Assembly: GCA_035279705.1 (NCBI GenBank)
Contig: DATEHG010000229.1
Span: 1-11,243 of the forward strand
From: DATEHG01 sp035279705
GTDB lineage: Bacteria > Gemmatimonadota > Gemmatimonadetes > Gemmatimonadales > GWC2-71-9
Direction of reading: 5' to 3'
Length of the DNA stretch: 11,243 nucleotides
Shown here: in pieces, positions 6,808 to 11,243 of the stretch
Layout: every line of letters begins with the position of its first letter
Position numbering within the stretch: position 1 is the first letter of the stretch
The notes under the pieces: model-generated
What the model saw: the letters and a program-made list of their open reading frames with translations, nothing else
Database searches by the model: none
Told to the model about the DNA's origin: nothing
Translations under genes and position numbers: made by a program

Positions 6808-7836
6808 TCAGGGCACGATCACCGTTCTGAGTGGTGCGCGGTACTGGTCGAGCTCGTCGAGCACCGCGTTTACGGCCCCGGCTTCAAGCGGGACGGTCCG
6901 GACCACGACGTCCGAGAGATCCAGCGCCTTCCGCCGGGCCAGGTCGATCAGCTGCGGCAATTCCGTGAGCAGGTGATCGTTCGCCCCGATCAACTCGGCC
7001 TCCGGGCCGATGAGTTCCCGGTAGCTGTCCACAGCCATCTCTGACCGCGATATCCCGGCGATGACCGCGCGGCCGTGGACTCCGCACATCTGCAGTGCCT
7101 GGCGCATCGTCGCCGGTGAACCCGCCAGCTCCAGCGCCACATCGACGCCGCGCCCACCAGTCCGCTCCCTGATGGCCTTCACGGGATCCGTGTCCCGGGC
7201 TGAAATCGGGATCGCCCCGTAGCGTGCCGCGGCCGCGACCTTCGCCGGGTCGAGATCGATGGCATAAACGGCCGCTGCGCCCAGCGCCCGCGCCAGCTGC
7301 ACCGCCGAAATGCCCAGGCCGCCGATGCCGATCACGGCGACGGCCTCGCCTGGAGCGAAGCGGCCCCGGCGGAGCGCGTGCAGCGAGGTTGCCGACGAGC
7401 ACATGAGCACGGCGCCATGTTCGAACGGGATTTCCGGCGGAAACACCACCGCGTTCCGTGCCGGGACCGTAATGAATTCGGCGTAGCCGCCGTCGCGATG
7501 ATGCCCAATCATCTGCCCCGTGGTACAGAACTGCTCCCGCCCGGCGACACAGTTGGGGCAGTGACCGCAGATCACGAGATAGTGCAGGCAGACCCGGTCG
7601 CCCGGGGCGTGGGTCGCAACACCGTCGCCCAGGGCCACCACTTCACCGGCCACCTCGTGGCCGAGTGTGACGGGTGCCCGGAGCGATGCCGAACGCCCTG
7701 CCCGGTAGTGGGCATCGGAGTGGCAGATCCCCGCCGCACGCACGCGGACCAGTACTTCACCCGGGCCCGGAACCGGCGCCGGCAGCTCACGCGCGATAAT
7801 GGGCTGACCGATCGATTCGAGACGGAGGGCACGCAT
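6808..7836 (-). CDS. Zinc-dependent alcohol dehydrogenase (MDR superfamily)
   Basis: 342 residues, the usual length for the medium-chain dehydrogenase family. Likely catalytic zinc ligands are Cys38 (GICHSD) and His60/Glu61 (GHE), with Cys146 as a candidate third ligand. The structural zinc site is Cys90, Cys93, Cys96 and Cys104 (CGHCPNC, then C). The Rossmann glycine motif GIGGLG is at 170-175, and Asp194 at the end of the second strand favours NAD over NADP. It should oxidise an alcohol or reduce an aldehyde in the cytoplasm, with substrate unknown. The start is ATG at 7836. No Shine-Dalgarno sequence is visible upstream. Instead the AT-rich TACTCTAATACTC abuts the ATG, which could mean a leaderless transcript. 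It is the last gene of the minus-strand block, 63 bp after the ABM-like gene. Confidence 0.92.
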   Translation of the reverse strand: MRALRLESIGQPIIARELPAPVPGPGEVLVRVRAAGICHSDAHYRAGRSASLRAPVTLGHEVAGEVVALGDGVATHAPGDRVCLHYLVICGHCPNCVAGREQFCTTGQMIGHHRDGGYAEFITVPARNAVVFPPEIPFEHGAVLMCSSATSLHALRRGRFAPGEAVAVIGIGGLGISAVQLARALGAAAVYAIDLDPAKVAAAARYGAIPISARDTDPVKAIRERTGGRGVDVALELAGSPATMRQALQMCGVHGRAVIAGISRSEMAVDSYRELIGPEAELIGANDHLLTELPQLIDLARRKALDLSDVVVRTVPLEAGAVNAVLDELDQYRAPLRTVIVP

Positions 7837-7899
7837 GAGTATTAGAGTATCGCCTGGTGGGTGAGTTCGTCGGACATCTCAACCGATCGATGAAATCGC

Positions 7900-8220
7900 T
7901 CAGCCCTCCTGCCGCGATTTCCGGACCTCGAAATGCGCCGATCTGGCGTCGAATCGCTGCAAGAGCGCGCGGGCGGCCGGGGGGACCACGGCCACCTCGT
8001 AGTCGGCTCCGGCGAATCCGCGCACGGCCTCGATCGAGTCGAACCACATGAGGGTCACGAATTCGACGGCGTCATCGACCGGCCGTCGCAGCAGCTCGAT
8101 GCCATGGTAGCCCGCGATCCCGCGCCTCGCGATGCCCTGGAAGATTTCCGAGCGCAGCAGGGCCTCATAGGCGTCGGCGTTTGCCGGGGTTGTCCAGCCA
8201 TGCCAGATCCGGCAGATCAT
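7900..8220 (-). CDS. Small ABM-like (dimeric alpha/beta-barrel) protein
   Basis: 106 residues from ATG 8220. MICRIWHGWT at the start and the central EFVTLMWFDSIEAVRGFAG are characteristic of the antibiotic-biosynthesis-monooxygenase-like branch of the dimeric alpha/beta-barrel fold. The Trp-Phe-Asp-Ser segment before the second helix is the family's usual turn. Members are small cytoplasmic dimers, some of them oxygenases or heme-degrading enzymes, but most of this sub-branch has no assigned reaction. A purine-rich ribosome site (8225-8239) supports ATG 8220 over an in-frame GTG at 8244. It lies between the kinase gene (145-bp gap) and the dehydrogenase gene (63-bp gap) on the same strand. 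Co-transcription with the dehydrogenase is plausible but not shown. Confidence 0.82.
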   Translation of the reverse strand: MICRIWHGWTTPANADAYEALLRSEIFQGIARRGIAGYHGIELLRRPVDDAVEFVTLMWFDSIEAVRGFAGADYEVAVVPPAARALLQRFDARSAHFEVRKSRQEG

Positions 8221-8224
8221 GGGG

Positions 8225-8239
8225 CCTCTATCCCTTCCT
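8225..8239 (-). promoter_or_regulatory. Ribosome binding site deciding the ABM-like start
   Basis: On the minus strand AGGAAGGGATAGAGG precedes the ATG at 8220, with AGAGG four bases away. The alternative GTG at 8244 lies upstream of this site. Confidence 0.55.
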
Positions 8240-8283
8240 GTCACTGTCCGATAATTTCGGTCCGCCTGCGACCGAGCGGCCTT

Positions 8284-8305
8284 GGGGCGCGGCTGTTTGC
8301 GCCCC
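8284..8305 (-). terminator. Small GC hairpin downstream of the kinase gene
   Basis: GGGGCGC (8284-8290) and GCGCCCC (8299-8305) form a perfect 7-bp stem with an 8-base loop, 60 bp past the kinase stop. No T-run follows on the minus strand, so a terminator role is weak. It could equally lie in the leader of the ABM-like gene. Confidence 0.3.
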
Positions 8306-8326
8306 CGCCGCGAGGAAGTCCTTTAG

Positions 8327-8374
8327 GGCCCGCCTGCCCGCCTGCCCGCCTGCCCGCCTGCCCGCCTACCCGTC
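8327..8374 (-). repeat. Octamer tandem tract, copy 3 (contains the kinase stop codon)
   Basis: Read on the minus strand the tract is GACGGGTA, four exact GGCGGGCA units and a final GGCGGGCC, six octamers in all. The kinase's last two sense codons (GAC GGG) and its TAG stop lie in the first units. The six GGG runs, each separated by five bases, fit the G-quadruplex pattern G3N1-7. The unit differs from copies 1 and 2 mainly by GA to GG at the first two positions. Confidence 0.85.
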
Positions 8375-10207
8375 TGGCCCCGCACTCCGCTCCACGCTGG
8401 CGACCTGGCTGATCACTTCGTCCGCGTTGGCCAAGCCAGTGCGCACCCTGAGCAGCTGGAGCCGGATGTGCTCCAGCCCGCGGATCAGGGTCTGCCTGCG
8501 CTCCGCCACCTGTCTCCGGGTCTGGGCCAGTTCATCCAGGATAGCGGTCCGCGTCGGATCCTCTCCTTCCGCCAGGCCGGAAACACTCACCGTTTCCGCT
8601 TCGCGCAGCGCCCGGGCCAGCTCCCCCTCCCGTGACCCCAGCGCCTCCACCTCGGCCTCGATCTTCTCGATTCGCCCTTTCACTCCGGCCAGCGCCTTCT
8701 TCGAAACCGGTGGCAGCTCCTCGAACGCGGTGAGGGGACCGCGCGCGGTATGCGCGCCACTGGAAACGACGCTCGCCCCCACCTCCGACGCCGGCATCCG
8801 CCATGCGGCCAGGCGGAAGAGCCAGCGGCCCGGCGCCCCGCCGAAGACCTTGGTGTCCAGCAGTTCGAACGGCGAGCGGCGCAGCGGACTCGTGGCCACC
8901 GCCACGAAGGACAACGCCATCAGTACCACCGAGGCGATGATGGTGATGAGACCGGGGCGGGATACCATGTACCCGCCGCCGGGACGCGGAATCCGGTGGG
9001 TCATGGCATTGTAGAAGGTGGAGGCGCCGAGCACGCCCATTGCGATGCCACTGAAGAACACCTGGCGCCACCGCTTGTATTCCGCCGGCACGGCGCGGAT
9101 CTGGGCGCGGGTCGCATCACTCTCCGCCGCGATGGCCAGGAAGCCCGCCCGCACGTCGGCGTAGGTGAAGCCCTGCCGGAGGAGATAGCGGGTCCTGGCC
9201 ATCACCTGGATGAAGAATCCGAGCATGAAGGCGCACACCATGACGGTGAACACCAGACGGTCCAGCTCGGCGCCGTGCGGAAAGACGGCGATGAGCAGGA
9301 AGCTGAGGATGAGGACCGCCCGCATCGACTGGTTGACCCGCTCGCGATAGACCCGGATGGCGGGCGCAACCTCGGGCTGCGCCAGGCGCAGGGCGCCGAG
9401 CGCGTCGGCCAGCGCCTCACCGGACGGGAAACGATCGCCGGGCTGCTTGGCCAGCAGCCGGTCGATGGCGCCGGCCAGCGGTGCCGGCAGATCGGGGCGC
9501 AGGGCCATGATCGCGGGCGGCGCCTTGGTGAGCTGCATGGCCAGCAGCGCCTGGGTCGAATCGGCCTCGAACGGGAGCCGGCCGGTCACCGCGAAGAAGG
9601 CGACGATGCCGAGGGAATAGAGATCGCTCCGGCCGTCGAGCGGCTCGCCGGCGGCCTGTTCGGGACTCATGAACTGCGGGGTGCCGACGACCTCGCCGAC
9701 CTGGGTGAGTCCCGACGGCGTCGTGGTGCGCGCGATACCGAAGTCGGTCACCAGCGCGCGCCCCGTGGCCCGTTCCAGCAGGATGTTGTCGGGCTTGATG
9801 TCGCGGTGCACCACGCCACGCCCGTGCGCGTAGCTCAGGGCCCAGGCCACCTCCTGCAGCAGCCGGACGGCGTCCGCCGGTCCCAGGGGTCCGGTGCGGC
9901 GCACCCGCTGGGTCAGCGTTTCCCCCTCGACGTACGCCATGACGAAGCAGAGGAGGGTGCCCCGCTCCTCCACCGCATGCACCGAGACGATGTTCGGATG
10001 GGAAAAGCCGGCGGCGGTCTGCGTCTCCCGCAGGAAGCGCTCGCGCAGCTCGGGGCGCGCCGCCATTTCGGGCGGCAGCACCTTGATGGCCACCGGCCGC
10101 TGCAGCGCCAGGTCGCGGGCCAGCAGCACGGTTCCCATGCCGCCTTTGCCGAGTTCGCGCTCGATCGCGTAGCGGTCGGAGAGGGCCTGTCGGATGTCGT
10201 CGAGCAT
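8366..10207 (-). CDS. Membrane-anchored Ser/Thr protein kinase with coiled-coil tail
   Basis: 613 residues. A complete Hanks-type kinase domain spans about 13-272: glycine loop GKGGMG (20-25), Lys42 (AIKVL), Glu61 in helix C, catalytic loop HRDIKPDN (134-141), DFG (155-157) and TPQFMSPEQ (177-184). All catalytic residues are present, and the HRD Arg makes it an RD kinase likely activated by phosphorylation at the Ser/Thr residues between 161 and 177. Helices at about 295-311, 316-336, 382-402 and 419-440 form two short membrane hairpins, with no sizeable extracytoplasmic sensor. The cytoplasmic C-terminus (505-603) is rich in coiled coil. PASTA, TPR and WD repeats are all absent. Its ATG shares one base with the stop of the CHAD-CYTH gene (TGATG), which indicates coupled translation and a functional link. 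The last two residues come from a repeat tract. Confidence 0.95.
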   Translation of the reverse strand: MLDDIRQALSDRYAIERELGKGGMGTVLLARDLALQRPVAIKVLPPEMAARPELRERFLRETQTAAGFSHPNIVSVHAVEERGTLLCFVMAYVEGETLTQRVRRTGPLGPADAVRLLQEVAWALSYAHGRGVVHRDIKPDNILLERATGRALVTDFGIARTTTPSGLTQVGEVVGTPQFMSPEQAAGEPLDGRSDLYSLGIVAFFAVTGRLPFEADSTQALLAMQLTKAPPAIMALRPDLPAPLAGAIDRLLAKQPGDRFPSGEALADALGALRLAQPEVAPAIRVYRERVNQSMRAVLILSFLLIAVFPHGAELDRLVFTVMVCAFMLGFFIQVMARTRYLLRQGFTYADVRAGFLAIAAESDATRAQIRAVPAEYKRWRQVFFSGIAMGVLGASTFYNAMTHRIPRPGGGYMVSRPGLITIIASVVLMALSFVAVATSPLRRSPFELLDTKVFGGAPGRWLFRLAAWRMPASEVGASVVSSGAHTARGPLTAFEELPPVSKKALAGVKGRIEKIEAEVEALGSREGELARALREAETVSVSGLAEGEDPTRTAILDELAQTRRQVAERRQTLIRGLEHIRLQLLRVRTGLANADEVISQVASVERSAGPDG

Positions 10208-11243
10208 CAGCGCGCCAGAGTCGAGTTGAGGTACGCCGTTTCGCCGGTCACTTCACGTTCCAGCACCGGAGTCAGCCAGTCGGGAATGGTTACCGGAGTT
10301 TCCGCCGTCGGAATCTCCACTTCGGCCAGCACCAGATCCCGGTCGAGGAACTCGTCCACCTCCCAGTGGAGCGCCCCGTCCGGAATCACGTGCCGCCGCT
10401 TGACGATCCGGCGGCCCTCGGTGAGCGGCCACATCGCGTCGAACACCGCTGCGCTCGTCTGGTCCTCGAATTCCTGCCGGCTCAGCCCCTGGCCGAGCTT
10501 CACGGTCCGGTAGTGCCGTACCGCCGAGCCCTCGCACACCCGGCGGAGACGCTCACGGACATTCAGTCCCGGGATGTACCCCTGGTCCATTTCCAGTGTG
10601 CGCCGTCCCGCGGACTCCGGCAGTGCGGGCATCCCGCGGAGCAGGTACTTGTGCTCGATCTCGAGATTCGACTCTGCGGCGATGCCCGGCAGCAGCAGGT
10701 GCGTCAGTCCATCGGCCGACTCCAGCAGCCGGCGGTTCCGCTCTCCCAGCCAGTCGGCCGCCAGCACCTTGTAGTGCCCCTCCTTCGCCGCGTGCACCAC
10801 CGACGCCAGCGCCAGCAGCCCCGAGGTCGGATCGCGGGGCGCCCGTGCGCCAGGTGCCGAATTGCCGCGCCTGACCGCCTTCGAGGCCCGGCGCCCCCGC
10901 GCCACACTCACCTTCTTCACGGCCCGCGCGATGCTGCCGGACAGCAGCTCGGCGTCGTGCATGGCGCCCAGCAGATCCTGCAGCTGCCCCAGTTCAGCGC
11001 CGAGCGCGCGCACCTCCGGGCGATACTCCGCCACCGGCTCGAGTGCGTAGCGCAGCCGCTTCGCGGCAATCCGGGCCCGGTGCGCCTCGGCCTGGTGATC
11101 CACCGAGCGGACTCCGTCGAGCGAGGCGGCGAGCCGCGCCGCCAGGGCCGGGACCAGCGCTCCCACCGCCGCGCCGAGGGTTTCGTCGCCTGAAAGCGGG
11201 GCAGTGGTCCGCATGGCCAGGCGTTCGCGCAGCGCCGGCTCCA
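10207..11243 (-). CDS. CHAD-CYTH fusion protein, 5' end missing
   Basis: The frame is open to the right edge, upstream of the ATG at 11214 (nine codons, EPALRERLA). Counting from that ATG, residues about 10-175 are a CHAD helical region with HRARIAAKRLRY (45-56) and GQLQDLLGAMHDAE (76-89). These match the second half of a CHAD domain, so the first half probably lies outside the window and ATG 11214 is likely internal. Residues 185-335 are a complete small CYTH (triphosphate tunnel) domain: EIEHK (185-189), RER (220-222), Arg236/Lys239, EFED (248-251), KRR (272-274), EVDE (285-288), AEVE (297-300) and the C-terminal VTGETAYLN. CHAD binds polyphosphate, and CYTH hydrolyses or binds triphosphates with divalent metal. 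The CHAD-first order is the reverse of the common CYTH-CHAD arrangement. The stop overlaps the kinase ATG by one base. Confidence 0.9.
   Translation of the reverse strand, partial: EPALRERLAMRTTAPLSGDETLGAAVGALVPALAARLAASLDGVRSVDHQAEAHRARIAAKRLRYALEPVAEYRPEVRALGAELGQLQDLLGAMHDAELLSGSIARAVKKVSVARGRRASKAVRRGNSAPGARAPRDPTSGLLALASVVHAAKEGHYKVLAADWLGERNRRLLESADGLTHLLLPGIAAESNLEIEHKYLLRGMPALPESAGRRTLEMDQGYIPGLNVRERLRRVCEGSAVRHYRTVKLGQGLSRQEFEDQTSAAVFDAMWPLTEGRRIVKRRHVIPDGALHWEVDEFLDRDLVLAEVEIPTAETPVTIPDWLTPVLEREVTGETAYLNSTLAR

Noticed and set aside
1576..8374. Octamer tracts as CRISPR arrays
   Set aside because: Units are 8 bp with no spacers and there are no cas genes. These are simple tandem repeats.
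8750..10513. 587-codon open frame on the plus strand under the kinase and CHAD-CYTH genes
   Set aside because: It runs across the junction of two clearly real minus-strand genes, is rich in His/Arg/Gly/Gln as expected for an antisense shadow, and has no family motif.
11212..11214. ATG at 11214 as the true start of the CHAD-CYTH gene
   Set aside because: The frame stays open to the edge with protein-like sequence, and the visible CHAD part corresponds to the second half of the domain, so the start is probably further upstream outside the window.

Overview
The window is high-GC bacterial DNA, densely coded, and most likely from a Gemmatimonadota (or closely related soil or sediment) bacterium. 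This assignment is an inference. It rests on the style of the soluble-kinase-type TPR protein at the left edge, the Hanks-type kinase with an uninterrupted GKGGMG loop and a short membrane tail, the ABC-2 permease with a large extracytoplasmic insert, and the G-rich intergenic tandem repeats. There are no RNA genes, CRISPR arrays, transposases or phage genes, and no gap between genes exceeds about 210 bp.

Left block, plus strand (2-6765). The window opens inside a TPR-repeat protein whose start is missing. It is probably the C-terminal half of a Ser/Thr-kinase/TPR regulator. Next comes an orphan ParB-N-like protein, then a 27-35 bp near-perfect hairpin. A three-gene ABC-2 export cassette follows: an ATPase, a secreted and C-terminally anchored NEW3-domain protein that overlaps it by 4 bp (GTGA), and a six-helix permease. 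The permease gene is separated from the NEW3 gene by a 173-bp element with 19-bp inverted ends. The three proteins probably form one machine. The ATPase and permease supply the transporter core, and the anchored NEW3 protein is a periplasmic partner. The substrate is unknown.

Right block, minus strand (11243-6808), read from right to left. A CHAD-CYTH fusion runs in from the right edge and overlaps the next gene by 1 bp (TGATG). That gene encodes a Ser/Thr kinase with four predicted membrane helices and a coiled-coil tail. After a 145-bp gap come a small ABM-fold (dimeric alpha/beta-barrel) protein and a zinc-dependent alcohol dehydrogenase. The CHAD-CYTH/kinase pair is the most suggestive unit. 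CHAD domains bind polyphosphate and CYTH domains act on or bind triphosphates, so the pair may link (poly)phosphate state to protein phosphorylation (inference).

The two blocks converge in a 42-bp gap at 6766-6807. A striking non-coding signal is an octamer tandem repeat, consensus (G/A)(G/A)CGGGCA. It sits directly on the stop codons of three unrelated genes, always in the sense orientation of the gene that has just ended. Two further inverted-repeat elements also begin at or within 10 bp of a stop codon. This suggests families of gene-end repeats.
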